DNA of 17,771 bases from Actinomycetes bacterium (GCA_023457615.1 JAEWKY010000215.1:1-17771), one strand, 5' to 3'. Counted from the first letter of the stretch, positions 1-7,221 are shown. Program-made: numbers and translations. Notes: generated by a model from the sequence alone, not told the origin.

Positions 1-37
1 CGCGCAACCGCTCCATGGCCTCCGCGACGCTGTCCAT
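1..37 (-). CDS. pcnA: CCA tRNA nucleotidyltransferase, N-terminal fragment (cut by window edge)
   Basis: Only the first 12 codons are inside the window, starting at an ATG whose first base is position 37 and reading MDSVAEAMERLR. A Shine-Dalgarno-like GGAG lies nine bases before the ATG. I recognise this N-terminus as similar to actinobacterial CCA-adding tRNA nucleotidyltransferases, and in mycobacteria and relatives that gene sits divergently next to the membrane protein and murJ pair found here. The enzyme would add or repair the 3' CCA end of tRNAs. With so few residues visible, the identification rests mainly on position and is tentative. No catalytic motif can be seen. Confidence 0.5.
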   Translation of the reverse strand, partial: MDSVAEAMERLR

Positions 38-75
38 CCGACCATTCTCCCGTCTCCCGCACGTCGGCCGCTCCC

Positions 76-93
76 CCGCGCGCGACCGCGCGG
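76..93. repeat. GC hairpin in the divergent intergenic region
   Basis: CCGCGCG at 76-82 is the exact reverse complement of CGCGCGG at 87-93, with a four-base loop. It sits between the two divergent genes and ends just before the TAGGCT motif at 96-101. It could be an operator-like element or simply a product of very high GC. I see no further support for a role. Confidence 0.3.
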
Positions 94-95
94 TT

Positions 96-109
96 TAGGC
101 TCGGGGGCA
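96..109 (+). promoter_or_regulatory. Candidate -10 element with start at position 109
   Basis: TAGGCT at 96-101 fits the actinobacterial -10 pattern TANNNT. It is followed by seven bases and then the A of an ATG at 109, the spacing expected if transcription starts on that A. No good -35 box is visible. The promoter would serve the DUF6049-murJ pair, giving either a 32-base leader before the GTG at 141 or a leaderless mini-ORF. Confidence 0.4.
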
Positions 110-150
110 TGACGGCCGTGCGGGATCGAGGCATCGCGCCGTGCCGGTGA
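109..150 (+). CDS. Possible leaderless leader peptide upstream of the DUF6049 gene
   Basis: An ATG at 109 opens a 13-codon frame (MTAVRDRGIAPCR) ending at a TGA at 148-150. It overlaps the start (GTG at 141) of the DUF6049 gene in another frame. The ATG is correctly placed to be the first base of the transcript from the TAGGCT motif, so ribosomes could load on it directly and then re-initiate at the GTG, whose GAGG ribosome-binding site (128-131) lies inside the mini-ORF. This is inference from spacing alone. The frame is short enough to occur by chance. Confidence 0.25.
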   Translation: MTAVRDRGIAPCR

Positions 151-1841
151 GCCGCCGCGGCGCGGGGGTCGTCGCCCTCCTCGCCCTGCTCGCCCCGCTC
201 GTCGCGGCCGTGCCCGCGACCGCCGTCCCCCTCGTCCCCGAGGGGCGCTCGGCGACCGGCGGTCCCGTCACCGTGAGCGTCGTCGTGCCGATCACCGCGC
301 GCCCCGGTGACGACGGGCTGCTCGACGCCGAGCTGCTGGAGACCGCGACCTCGCCGGCCGGGGTGCTCACGCGCGAGCTCGACGAGGTGCTCACGACGTC
401 GGCGACGATCGCGCTCGACCCGATGATCACGGCGTCGATCCGGCTGCTCGGCTCCGCGGCCCCCGGGTCGGCGCTCGCCTGGCTCGACCGGCTCGCCGCC
501 GCCCCGAACGACGTGTTCCTGCTCGCCTACTCCGACGCCGACCTGAGCGCGCTCGCGCGGGCCGGGGCGCTCGAGCTCGCGCTCTCCGTCGACCTCGACT
601 TCGCGATCGTCCCCTCCGCCTTCGGCCCGGCCGAGACGGCGTCGCCCGCGCCGACCGCGACGCCGACCCCGGATGCGACCGACGCGACCGACGATCCCCC
701 GCCGCTGCCGACCACCGACGAGCTGCTGTCCTGGCCCGACACCCTCGGCCGCGTCGCCTGGCCCTCGGAGGGATCGGCGGTCGGCTCCGACGTCGCGGCG
801 TACACGGCGGCGGGCTTCGACGCGCTCCTGCTGAGCTCCGCGAACGTCTCCGAGACGTCGAGCGCGAGCGTCGACATCGACGGGATGCCCGTGCTCGTCG
901 CCGACTCCGCGGCCTCCGCCCTGTTCCGCGAGGCGAGCACGTCCGTGGATCTCGCGGCACGCGGTCAGTCGATCGCGCGTCTGGGCGCCGCTCTCGACGG
1001 GCTCGCCGCGGCGCATCCCGGCCGCTCGATCGTGCTCACGCTGGATCGCTCCTCGGGCTTCGCCTTCTACGGCCTCACCGAGACCTACGCCGCTCTGGCC
1101 GCGCGCGACGGCACGCGTCTCGCCGGACTCTCCGAGCTGCTCGACGCCCCGACCGGGTCGGCCCAGGTGGTCGACGGCGCCGCGTCGGCGGCCCTCGACC
1201 GCACGCCCGCGCTCGTCGCCGCGCTCGAGGAGGAGGCGGCGTTCGCGACCATCCTCGAGGACCCGGCCCTGCTCACCGCCCCCCGGCGGCTCCAGCTGCT
1301 CGCCCTGCTCGCCGTGTCGGGCACCTCGGGGGAGGACTGGCCGGAGCGGGCCGACGCGTTCCTCGCGCGCTCGACCGAGCTCCTCGGCTCGGTGTCGATC
1401 GTCGACACGGGCGACCTGCTCGTCGCGAGCAGCACCCCGACGATCCCGATCCACGTGGCCAACGGCCTCGACTTCCCCGTCACCGTGCGGCTCGCCGTGC
1501 GGCCGCAGCGTCCGCGCATCCGCATCGAGTCGCCCGTCGAGGTGACGATCGAGCCCGGCTCGTCGAAGGCCGTGCGGCTCGAGGCCCAGGCGATCACGAA
1601 CGGCGACGTGGTCGTCGTCGTGAGCCTCTCGAGCCCGTCGAGCGGCGTCGCGATCGGCCAGTCGCGCAGCTTCAACGTCGACCTGCAGGCGCAGTGGGAG
1701 ACGGTCGGCATCGTCGTCGGCGCGGGGGTCGTGCTGATCTTCGCGGCCGGCATCGCGCGCAACGTCATCGTGCGCCGCCGCCGGGCGGCCGCCGAGCGCG
1801 GTGGGGATGCCGCGACCGCAGGCCCGGGGGCGCGCGCGTGA
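141..1841 (+). CDS. DUF6049 family secreted, membrane-anchored protein
   Basis: This 566-residue protein has an N-terminal signal-like segment (residues 1-29: basic start, then an Ala/Leu/Val core ending in AVPATAVP). A low-complexity Pro/Thr/Asp stretch lies at about 167-195. A single C-terminal membrane helix at about 520-541 is followed by a run of five Arg, so the bulk should lie outside the membrane with a short cytoplasmic tail. The GTG start is supported by GAGG at 128-131, nine bases upstream. It corresponds in position to M. tuberculosis Rv3909, directly before mviN/murJ, and its stop overlaps the murJ start by four bases (GTGA). The tight coupling suggests a role with MurJ in envelope synthesis, but no enzymatic motif is seen and the function is not known. 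Confidence 0.8.
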   Translation: MPVSRRGAGVVALLALLAPLVAAVPATAVPLVPEGRSATGGPVTVSVVVPITARPGDDGLLDAELLETATSPAGVLTRELDEVLTTSATIALDPMITASIRLLGSAAPGSALAWLDRLAAAPNDVFLLAYSDADLSALARAGALELALSVDLDFAIVPSAFGPAETASPAPTATPTPDATDATDDPPPLPTTDELLSWPDTLGRVAWPSEGSAVGSDVAAYTAAGFDALLLSSANVSETSSASVDIDGMPVLVADSAASALFREASTSVDLAARGQSIARLGAALDGLAAAHPGRSIVLTLDRSSGFAFYGLTETYAALAARDGTRLAGLSELLDAPTGSAQVVDGAASAALDRTPALVAALEEEAAFATILEDPALLTAPRRLQLLALLAVSGTSGEDWPERADAFLARSTELLGSVSIVDTGDLLVASSTPTIPIHVANGLDFPVTVRLAVRPQRPRIRIESPVEVTIEPGSSKAVRLEAQAITNGDVVVVVSLSSPSSGVAIGQSRSFNVDLQAQWETVGIVVGAGVVLIFAAGIARNVIVRRRRAAAERGGDAATAGPGARA

Positions 1842-3436
1842 GCACGACCCGGCGGGCGAGCATCGTCCTCGCCGGCGGGACGGTGCTGTCGCGCGTCCTG
1901 GGGTTCGTGAGCGTCGTCACGCTGACGACGACGATCGGATCGCTCGGCGCGGGACCGAACGCGTTCGCGCTCGCCAACCAGCTCCCGACGTACATCTACG
2001 CGATCGTCGCGGGCGGCCTCCTGTCCGCGGTGCTCGTGCCGCACATCGTACGGGCGGCCGGTCAGGCGGACGGCGGGCAGGCGTTCGTCAACCGCCTCGT
2101 GACCCTCGGGATCAGCGCCTTCCTCGTGACGACGGTGCTCGCGACCGTCGGGGCGCCGGTGCTCGTGCGCCTGTACGCGCTGCGCGGCGAGGACGACGCC
2201 CTGCGCGGCGGCGGGCTCGAGCTCGCGATCGTGCTCGCCTACTGGTGCCTGCCGCAGATCTTCTTCTACGCCGTCTACGCGCTCGTCGGCGAGGTGCTGA
2301 ACGCGCGCGGCGTATTCGGTCCGTCGGCCTGGGCGCCCGTGCTGAACAACGTCGTCATGATCGGGGCGATCGCGCTGTTCGGAGCTCTCTACGGCACGGG
2401 CGAGGTGCACGCCGACGCCGCGGGCTGGGAGATGGGTCAGATCGTGGTGCTCGCCGGCGGGGCGACCCTCGGGGTGGCGCTGCAGGCCGCGATCCTGGTC
2501 CCCTTCTGGCGCCGCACGGGGCTGACCTTCCGTCCCGACTTCCGGTGGCGCGGCGCGGGCCTCGGCGCCCCGGCGCGCGCGGCCACCTGGGTGTTCGGCC
2601 TCGTGCTCGTCGTGCAGGTCACGAACTACGTGCAGACCAACGTCGCCGCGACGACGGGCGACGACGATCCGTCGCTCATGGTGCTGCGCGTCACGTGGCT
2701 CATCTTCATGCTGTCGCACTCCGTGATCGCGATCTCGATCGCGACGCCCTACTTCACCCGCATGAGCCACGCGGTCACGGCGGGCGACCTCCCCGCCCTG
2801 CGCGCCGATCTGGCCGCCGCGCTGCGGAGCGTCGCGCTGCTCGTGACCGGCGCGGGCGCCGCGATCGCCGCGGCCGCGCTGCCGTTCGGCGCCGTGTTCG
2901 ACCTGCGCGCCGCACCCGCGATCGCGATCGTGCTGCTCGCGTTCCTCGTCGGCCTCGTGCCGTTCAGCACCCTCTACCTGGTGACCCGCGGGTTCTACGC
3001 CCTCGGCGACACCCGCACGCCGTTCGTGCTCCAGGTCGTGCAGGCGGCGATCTTCATCGCCGGGGCGCTGCCGCTGCTGCTCGCGCCGCCCGAGTGGATC
3101 GCGGTGGGCATCGGCCTCGCGACGTCGCTGTCGACGGTCGTGCAGGCGGTCGTCGGCGCGCTCCTGCTGCGGAGACGGCTCGGCGGCGGCGGTCGCCGGC
3201 TCGTGCGGCGCTTCGGCATCTACGCCCTCGCGAGCATCCCCGCCGCCGCCGCCGGCGTGGGGGTGCTCGCCCTGCTCGGCGGCTTCACGGCCGGAGGTTT
3301 CGCGACCGCGGGACTCGCGGAGGCGCTCGTGGCGACCGCGCTCGTCGGCGGCGCCGGCATCCTGGTCTTCCTGCTCGTGCTCGCGGCGACCCGCGCGCCC
3401 GAGCTGAACTCCCTGCGCGGCCTGCTCCGCCGGTGA
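1838..3436 (+). CDS. murJ: Lipid II flippase MurJ (MviN family)
   Basis: This 532-residue protein consists almost entirely of hydrophobic segments, consistent with the 14-helix MOP-superfamily flippase that moves lipid-linked peptidoglycan precursor across the membrane. The N-terminus carries SRVLGF (18-23), the family's helix-1 signature, then an Asn-Gln-Leu-Pro motif (47-50) and AGGLLSAVLVP (58-68). Two-thirds of the way along is GFYALGDTRTPF, another family hallmark. The protein stops soon after the last helix, without the C-terminal pseudokinase extension of mycobacterial MviN. The GTG start at 1838 overlaps the preceding TGA; frame-open sequence further upstream lies inside the previous gene and is not hydrophobic. 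By alignment with E. coli MurJ, Arg18 is kept (Arg19) but Arg24 and Asp39 appear replaced by Ser25 and Asn41. Confidence 0.9.
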   Translation: MSTTRRASIVLAGGTVLSRVLGFVSVVTLTTTIGSLGAGPNAFALANQLPTYIYAIVAGGLLSAVLVPHIVRAAGQADGGQAFVNRLVTLGISAFLVTTVLATVGAPVLVRLYALRGEDDALRGGGLELAIVLAYWCLPQIFFYAVYALVGEVLNARGVFGPSAWAPVLNNVVMIGAIALFGALYGTGEVHADAAGWEMGQIVVLAGGATLGVALQAAILVPFWRRTGLTFRPDFRWRGAGLGAPARAATWVFGLVLVVQVTNYVQTNVAATTGDDDPSLMVLRVTWLIFMLSHSVIAISIATPYFTRMSHAVTAGDLPALRADLAAALRSVALLVTGAGAAIAAAALPFGAVFDLRAAPAIAIVLLAFLVGLVPFSTLYLVTRGFYALGDTRTPFVLQVVQAAIFIAGALPLLLAPPEWIAVGIGLATSLSTVVQAVVGALLLRRRLGGGGRRLVRRFGIYALASIPAAAAGVGVLALLGGFTAGGFATAGLAEALVATALVGGAGILVFLLVLAATRAPELNSLRGLLRR

Positions 3437-3449
3437 AATAACCCGTCCC

Positions 3450-3483
3450 TAAGCTGTGTTGCACCGGGTGACGGACTGAAGGA
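3450..3483 (+). promoter_or_regulatory. Candidate -10 element and ribosome-binding site of trxB
   Basis: TAAGCT at 3450-3455 in the 56-base murJ-trxB gap fits the TANNNT -10 pattern. No clear -35 is visible. A strong GAAGGA at 3478-3483 precedes the trxB ATG by nine bases. The promoter call is tentative, because trxB could also be read through from murJ. Confidence 0.4.
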
Positions 3484-3492
3484 CGGACGGCA

Positions 3493-4458
3493 ATGCGGCA
3501 GATAGTCATCATCGGATCGGGCCCCGCGGGCTACACCGCGGCGATCTACGCGGCGCGCGCCAACCTGCGCCCGCTCGTGATCGCGTCGAGCATCGAGTTC
3601 GGCGGCGAGCTCATGAAGACGACCGAGGTCGAGAACTTCCCGGGCTTCCCCGAGGGCATCATGGGCCCCGAGCTCATGATGAAGATGCAGGAGCAGGCCG
3701 AGCGCTTCGGCGCCGAGATCGCCTACGAGGATGTCCTGAAGCTCGAGCTCGACGGCGAGGTGAAGCGCATCCACCTCGGCAACGGCACCGTCGAGGAGGC
3801 CCTGACCGTCATCTACGCGACGGGCTCGGAGTACCGCAAGCTCGGCCTGGCCGACGAGACCCGCCTGTCGGGCTACGGCGTGTCGTGGTGCGCGACCTGC
3901 GACGGCGCGTTCTTCAAGCAGAAGCGCGTCGCGGTGGTCGGCGGCGGCGACTCGGCGCTCGAGGAGGCGACGTTCCTCACGCGCTTCGCCGACAAGGTCT
4001 ACCTCGTGCACCGGCGGGACGCGCTGCGCGCCTCGGCCGCGATGCAGGAGCGTGCCTTCAACGACCCGAAGATCGAGTTCCTCTGGAACCAGGAGGTCGC
4101 CCACATCTACGGCGACGAGAAGGTCACGGGATTCGGCCTCGTGAACACCGTCGACGGCACGGAGACCACGCACGACCTCGACGGCCTGTTCGTCGCGATC
4201 GGCGCCGACCCGCGCACGCACCTCGTGCACGGCCAGCTCGAGCTGACCGCCGAGGGCACGATCGCCGTGCAGGGCCGCTCGTCGAAGACGAACCTGCCGG
4301 GCGTGTTCGCGGCGGGCGACGTCGTCGACCCGACCTACAAGCAGGCGATCACGGCCGCCGGGTCGGGCACCGTCGCGGCGCTCGACGCCGAGCACTACCT
4401 CGCCGACCTCCCCGCGGAGCTCCTCGCGCGCACGACGCCCGAGACGGCATCCGCCTGA
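3493..4458 (+). CDS. trxB: Thioredoxin-disulfide reductase
   Basis: This 321-residue flavoenzyme passes electrons from NADPH through FAD to thioredoxin in the cytoplasm. The sequence begins with the FAD-binding IGSGPAG loop (residues 6-12). The redox-active pair is CATC at 133-136, inside the typical SWCATCDGAFF segment. The NADPH-binding GGGDSALEEA follows at about 149-158, with HRRD just after it, and the C-terminal FAD motif GVFAAGDVVD lies near residue 275. The length is normal for the bacterial low-molecular-weight type. It is followed after 41 bases by its substrate thioredoxin, a standard pairing. A ribosome-binding site (GAAGGA) lies nine bases before the ATG. Confidence 0.97.
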   Translation: MRQIVIIGSGPAGYTAAIYAARANLRPLVIASSIEFGGELMKTTEVENFPGFPEGIMGPELMMKMQEQAERFGAEIAYEDVLKLELDGEVKRIHLGNGTVEEALTVIYATGSEYRKLGLADETRLSGYGVSWCATCDGAFFKQKRVAVVGGGDSALEEATFLTRFADKVYLVHRRDALRASAAMQERAFNDPKIEFLWNQEVAHIYGDEKVTGFGLVNTVDGTETTHDLDGLFVAIGADPRTHLVHGQLELTAEGTIAVQGRSSKTNLPGVFAAGDVVDPTYKQAITAAGSGTVAALDAEHYLADLPAELLARTTPETASA

Positions 4459-4499
4459 CCCCGCCGGGCTCAGACTCACCGAAGGAAGAAGGAACAGCA

Positions 4500-4832
4500 A
4501 TGTCCAGCGCAGTGGCAGTCACCGACGCGTCGTTCGACGCCGACGTCATCCAGGCGTCGCACGAGAAGCCCGTGATGGTCGACTTCTGGGCCGAGTGGTG
4601 CGGCCCGTGTCGCGCCGTCTCGCCGATCCTCGACAAGATCGCCGAGGAGAACGCCGAGAAGCTCTCGATCGTCAAGGTCGACGTCGACGCCAACCTCGAG
4701 ACGGCGGAGAAGTACGGCATCGTCTCGATCCCGGCGATGTTCGTCTTCAAGGACGGCGAGGTCGTCAAGCGGGTCATCGGCGCGAAGCCGAAGCCGGCTC
4801 TCGAGGCGGATCTCGCGGAGTTCCTCGCGTAA
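4500..4832 (+). CDS. trxA: Thioredoxin
   Basis: This 110-residue cytoplasmic disulfide reductase is the partner of the TrxB encoded just upstream. The active site FWAEWCGPC spans residues 29-37 with the Cys pair at 34 and 37, the buried Asp is in VDFW (Asp28), and the cis-proline loop is SIPAM (Pro78). The length is that of a single thioredoxin domain with no signal peptide or extension. The start ATG at 4500 has a purine-rich ribosome-binding stretch (GAAGGAAGAAGGAA, 4481-4494). A strong hairpin follows the stop, so trxB-trxA ends a transcription unit. Confidence 0.97.
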   Translation: MSSAVAVTDASFDADVIQASHEKPVMVDFWAEWCGPCRAVSPILDKIAEENAEKLSIVKVDVDANLETAEKYGIVSIPAMFVFKDGEVVKRVIGAKPKPALEADLAEFLA

Positions 4833-4848
4833 CCAGTCGTCATCCGGT

Positions 4849-4876
4849 GGCCCCTTCCCCGTCGTGGGGAGGGGCC
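4849..4876 (+). terminator. Hairpin terminator after trxA
   Basis: GGCCCC-T-TCCCC at 4849-4860 pairs with GGGGA-GGGGCC at 4866-4876, leaving a GTCGT loop and one bulged base. This very GC-rich stem starts 16 bases after the trxA stop. Only TTCGG follows instead of a T-run, which is common for high-GC actinobacterial terminators. Confidence 0.75.
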
Positions 4877-4893
4877 TTCGGCGTCTCGGCGGG

Positions 4894-4908
4894 TAACCTC
4901 GGTGGTTA
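4894..4908 (+). promoter_or_regulatory. -10 element of a candidate leaderless promoter
   Basis: TAACCT at 4894-4899 fits the TANNNT -10 consensus. Eight bases later comes the A of the ATG at 4908, with no Shine-Dalgarno sequence between. That geometry is typical of leaderless genes in actinobacteria. It lies 18 bases after the trxA terminator, so it would start a new unit for the aminotransferase and ddl. Confidence 0.5.
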
Positions 4909-6209
4909 TGCAGACGCAGGGCAACAACATGGATCCGTGGTTCGGGCTGTACGCCGCCCGTACGGCCGGCCTGTCGGCCTCCGAGGTCCGAGCCCTGTTC
5001 GCCGTCGCCAGCCGCCCCGAGGTGGTCTCGCTGGCCGGCGGCATGCCCTACGTGTCCGCCCTGCCGCAGGAGCTGCTCTCCGCGGCCGTCGAGAAGACCG
5101 TGCGCGAGAGGGGCGCCACCGCCCTCCAGTACGGCTCGGGCCAGGGGATGCCGGCGCTGCGCGAGCAGATCCTCGACGTCATGGCGCTCGAGGGCATCCA
5201 CGCCGGCGTCGACGACCTCGTCGTGACGACCGGGTCGCAGCACGCGCTCGAGCTCGTCGCGAAGCTGTTCCTGGACCCGGGCGACGTCGTGATCGCCGAG
5301 GGGCCGTCGTACGTTACCGCGATCACGGTGTTCAAGTCGTTCCAGGCGCAGGTCGTGCACGCCGCGATGGACGACGAGGGACTCGACCCCGAGGCGCTGC
5401 GCGAGACCATCGCGCGCGTGCGGGCCGAGGGGCGCAGGATCAAGTTCCTGTACACGATCCCGTCGTTCCACAACCCGATGGGCGTCACGCTGCCGTGGGC
5501 GCGCCGCATGGAGATCCTCGAGATCGCGCGGCAGAACGAGATCCTCGTGCTCGAGGACAACCCCTACGGGCTGCTGTACTTCGACCAGGCGCCGCCGCAC
5601 GCGATGCGCTCGATCGAGGAGGACGGGGTGATCTACCTCGGCACCTTCTCGAAGACGCTCGCCCCGGGCCTCCGGGTGGGCTGGGCCGTCGCCCCCCACG
5701 CGATTCGAGAGAAGCTCATCTTGGCGAACGAGGCCGCCGTGCTCTCGCCGTCGTCGTTCTCGCAGACCGTGGTCTCGGAGTATCTCGCGACCGCCGACTG
5801 GAGGGGCCAGATCGACACCTTCCGCGGCGTCTACCGCGAACGGCGCGACGCGATGCTGTCCGCGCTCTCCGAGCAGCTCCCGACCCTGTCCTGGACCGTC
5901 CCCACGGGCGGCTTCTACGTGTGGCTCCGGCTGCCCGAGCACCTCGACTCGAAGGCGATGCTCCCGCGCGCCGTCAAGGAGCTCGTCGCCTACACGCCCG
6001 GCACGGCCTTCTACGCCGACGGCGCCGGCCGCAACGCGATGCGGCTGTCGTTCTGCTACCCGACGCCCGACTTCATCCGGGAGGGCATCCGCCGTCTCGC
6101 GATCGTGATCAACGGCGAGCTCTCGCTGCTCAACGACTTCCAGCAGACCGCCCCCGTCGCCACCCTGCCCGCCGAGCCCGAGGGCGTGCTGCCCCCGTTC
6201 GCCGGCTGA
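4908..6209 (+). CDS. Fold-type I PLP-dependent aminotransferase (class I/II, LysN/MocR-domain type)
   Basis: This 433-residue cytoplasmic aminotransferase resembles 2-aminoadipate/LysN-type enzymes and the catalytic half of MocR regulators, but has no DNA-binding N-terminus. The Schiff-base lysine is Lys249 in FSKTLAPGLRVGW. The PLP-binding Asp217 and Tyr220 are in LEDNPYG, and the ring-stacking region has IPSFHNPMG with its conserved Asn. The carboxylate-binding Arg is probably Arg379 in MRLSFCYP. The ATG at 4908 is chosen because it sits at the expected start of a leaderless transcript; a second in-frame ATG at 4929 is possible. Its stop shares one base with the ddl start (TGATG), suggesting coupled translation. 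The substrate cannot be read from sequence. An amino-acid/2-oxoglutarate exchange is likely. Confidence 0.85.
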   Translation: MQTQGNNMDPWFGLYAARTAGLSASEVRALFAVASRPEVVSLAGGMPYVSALPQELLSAAVEKTVRERGATALQYGSGQGMPALREQILDVMALEGIHAGVDDLVVTTGSQHALELVAKLFLDPGDVVIAEGPSYVTAITVFKSFQAQVVHAAMDDEGLDPEALRETIARVRAEGRRIKFLYTIPSFHNPMGVTLPWARRMEILEIARQNEILVLEDNPYGLLYFDQAPPHAMRSIEEDGVIYLGTFSKTLAPGLRVGWAVAPHAIREKLILANEAAVLSPSSFSQTVVSEYLATADWRGQIDTFRGVYRERRDAMLSALSEQLPTLSWTVPTGGFYVWLRLPEHLDSKAMLPRAVKELVAYTPGTAFYADGAGRNAMRLSFCYPTPDFIREGIRRLAIVINGELSLLNDFQQTAPVATLPAEPEGVLPPFAG

Positions 6210-7156
6210 TGGCCGAGCTCGGCACCGTCGTCGTCCTCGCCGGCGGCATCTCCCACGAACGCGACGTGTCGCTCCGCAGCGGTCGGCAGGTCGCCGACAG
6301 CCTCCTCGAGCACGGGGTCGAGGTGGAGCTGCGCGACCCGGACGCGACGCTCCTGGCGCACCTGCGCGACACGCGCCCGGATGTCGTCTGGCCGGCCCTG
6401 CACGGCGCCTCGGGCGAGGACGGGGCGCTCCGCGGCCTCCTGGAGTTCCTCGGAGTGCCGTTCGTCGGCTCGTCGTCGTCCGCCGCGCGGCTGGCCTGGG
6501 ACAAGCCCACCGCGAAGATCGTCGTCGCACGCGCCGGGGTCGCCACCCCGCGCTCGATCACCCTCGGCCGCGACGCCTTCCGCGAGCTCGGCGCCGACGC
6601 GATCTTCGCCGCGATCGACGACGAACTCCCCCTCCCCCTCGTCGTGAAGCCCGCCCAGGGCGGCTCGGCGCAGGGCGTCACGATCGTCACCGAGCGCGCC
6701 GGGATGCCGCGAGCCATGGTCGAGGCGTACACCTACTGGGACGTCGCACTCGTCGAGCAGCAGATCCTCGGCACCGAGATCGCCGTCGGCGTGCTCGACA
6801 CGGGCGACGGCCCCGTCGCCCTGCCGGCCGTGGAGATCGAGCCGCTCTCGGGCGTGTACTCCTTCGAGGCGCGCTACAACGCCGGCGAGACCCGCTTCTA
6901 CACCCCGGCCCGCCTCGCCCCCGACGTCGCCGCACGCGCCGCCGAGACGGCCGTCGCGGCGCACACGGCGCTCGGGATGCGGCACCTCTCGCGGGTCGAC
7001 CTCATCGTCGACGGCGCGGGCACGCCGTGGTTCCTCGAGGCCAACGTGCTGCCGGGGCTGACGGAGACCTCGCTCCTCCCCCAGGCGCTCGAGGCCGCCG
7101 GGCACGACCTCGGGTGGGTCTACACGACGCTCGCCGAGATCGCGCGGGCGGGCTGA
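6209..7156 (+). CDS. ddl: D-alanine--D-alanine ligase (short form, ATP-grasp)
   Basis: This 315-residue ATP-grasp ligase joins two D-alanines for the peptidoglycan stem peptide in the cytoplasm. The N-terminal domain starts VVVLAGGISHERDVSL, matching the family's GG-S-ER-VSL signature. The HGASGEDGALRG segment and GVPFVGSS follow. The ATP-grasp domain has VVKPAQGGSAQGV (the flexible glycine-rich loop) and the metal-binding FLEANVLPGLTETSLLP near the C-terminus, where the Glu and Asn of LEAN are the magnesium ligands. It is shorter than typical actinobacterial DdlA proteins (about 360 residues). The ATG overlaps the aminotransferase stop by one base and no strong ribosome-binding site is visible, so coupling is likely. 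A second ddl may exist elsewhere, so a specialised role is possible. Confidence 0.88.
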   Translation: MAELGTVVVLAGGISHERDVSLRSGRQVADSLLEHGVEVELRDPDATLLAHLRDTRPDVVWPALHGASGEDGALRGLLEFLGVPFVGSSSSAARLAWDKPTAKIVVARAGVATPRSITLGRDAFRELGADAIFAAIDDELPLPLVVKPAQGGSAQGVTIVTERAGMPRAMVEAYTYWDVALVEQQILGTEIAVGVLDTGDGPVALPAVEIEPLSGVYSFEARYNAGETRFYTPARLAPDVAARAAETAVAAHTALGMRHLSRVDLIVDGAGTPWFLEANVLPGLTETSLLPQALEAAGHDLGWVYTTLAEIARAG

Positions 7157-7163
7157 CCCCCTC

Positions 7164-7211
7164 GCGGGTTGAGTGCCCGCCGCAGGCGTGTGCCCGCGGC
7201 ACTCGACCCGC
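7164..7211. terminator. Bidirectional hairpin between convergent ddl and parB
   Basis: GCGGGTTGAGTGCC at 7164-7177 pairs over 14 positions with GGCACTCGACCCGC at 7198-7211, with one G-T wobble. The 20-base interior contains a small CGCC-GCA-GGCG stem. The element lies 7 bases after the ddl stop and 10 bases from the parB stop on the other strand, so it can end both. Its GCGGGTTGAGT arm resembles dispersed palindromes I recall from Microbacteriaceae intergenic regions. That is an impression only and has not been checked. Confidence 0.7.
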
Positions 7212-7221
7212 CGTCCGGAGG

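Noticed and set aside
2720..2745. GATCGCGATC-rich run in murJ
   Set aside because: It encodes an ordinary hydrophobic helix (VIAISIAT) with Ile codons ATC and Ala codons GCG. The repeat is explained by codon use.
1085..2770. Long open frame of 561 codons on the minus strand across the DUF6049 and murJ genes
   Set aside because: The translation is an Arg/His/Asp/Glu-rich low-complexity product typical of the reverse frame of GC-rich genes, and it spans two well-supported genes.
4476..6530. 684-codon minus-strand open frame opposite trxA, the aminotransferase and ddl
   Set aside because: Its composition is dominated by Arg, Gly, Asp and Val without any domain, and it covers three real genes. 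Long open frames are expected from high GC.
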